10,447 nucleotides of DNA, taken from positions 1 through 10,447 of the forward strand of contig JAKAEH010000008.1 of assembly GCA_021825955.1 (NCBI GenBank), written 5' to 3'. The notes beneath the pieces are model-generated. The model saw only the letters and a program-made list of their open reading frames with translations, ran no database searches and had not been told where the DNA came from. The position numbers were made by a program, and so were the translations under genes. Of the stretch, positions 10,447 to 10,447 are shown one piece after another; the first letter of the stretch is position 1; the number at the start of each line of letters is the position of its first letter. This DNA is from a bacterium (GTDB lineage: Bacteria > Patescibacteria > Microgenomatia > Levybacterales > UBA12049).

Positions 10447-10447
10447 A

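Overview
The window is AT-rich, densely packed DNA with a bacterial gene set: MreB, peptide deformylase, Met-tRNA formyltransferase and ribosomal proteins L28 and L33. The tRNA genes do not encode the 3' CCA. Several conserved genes carry in-frame palindromic insertions, and several genes start within 6-8 nt of a -10 box with no Shine-Dalgarno sequence. Together this suggests a Candidate Phyla Radiation (Patescibacteria, Microgenomates-like) genome. That placement is inference from style and content, not from a marker tree.

Layout. 1-1319 (minus strand): mreB, then the start of a low-molecular-weight tyrosine phosphatase that runs off the left edge. 1533-5348 (plus): a tight operon of an O-antigen ligase/polymerase-like membrane protein with C-terminal TPRs, def and fmt; the last two act at opposite ends of the N-formylmethionine cycle. 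5480-5710 (minus): rpmB (L28), with a heptad-periodic, dyad-symmetric repeat element on each side. 5837-6526 (plus): an M50 site-2 protease-family protein. 6541-6795: a strong promoter driving an unidentified structured RNA. 6826-8396: a tRNA cluster (Thr-TGT, Tyr-GTA, Thr-GGT, rpmG/L33, Trp-CCA) whose order resembles the ancestral thrU-tyrU-glyT-thrT ... rpmG-trpT arrangement, with a broken PD-(D/E)XK homing-endonuclease-like gene in the middle. 8440-9964 (plus): permease and ATPase of a NitT/TauT-type ABC importer. 9999-10268 (plus): an unrecognised small Cys-containing protein. 10291-10446 (minus): the C-terminal end of a PAP2 phosphatase.

The most unusual part is the tRNA cluster. Both tRNA-Thr genes are split in the anticodon loop, at the same place after the anticodon, by near-identical intron-like inserts of about 165 nt. 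Each insert contains one further complete tRNA-Thr with the same anticodon as the gene it interrupts. The insert consists of two helices, one a closed hairpin and one enclosing the embedded tRNA. It fits neither the group I terminal rule nor the archaeal bulge-helix-bulge geometry. About 250 nt downstream, the 3' end of rpmG is followed by a structured stretch and then a second copy of the same 3' coding end. In both cases the insert carries a replacement for what it disrupts.

A second theme is repeat invasion: 7-nt-periodic dyads, mostly intergenic but also inside fmt; GC-rich palindromes inserted in frame in mreB, def and fmt and in a tRNA leader; and a long inverted repeat whose right arm touches the start codon of the O-antigen ligase gene.
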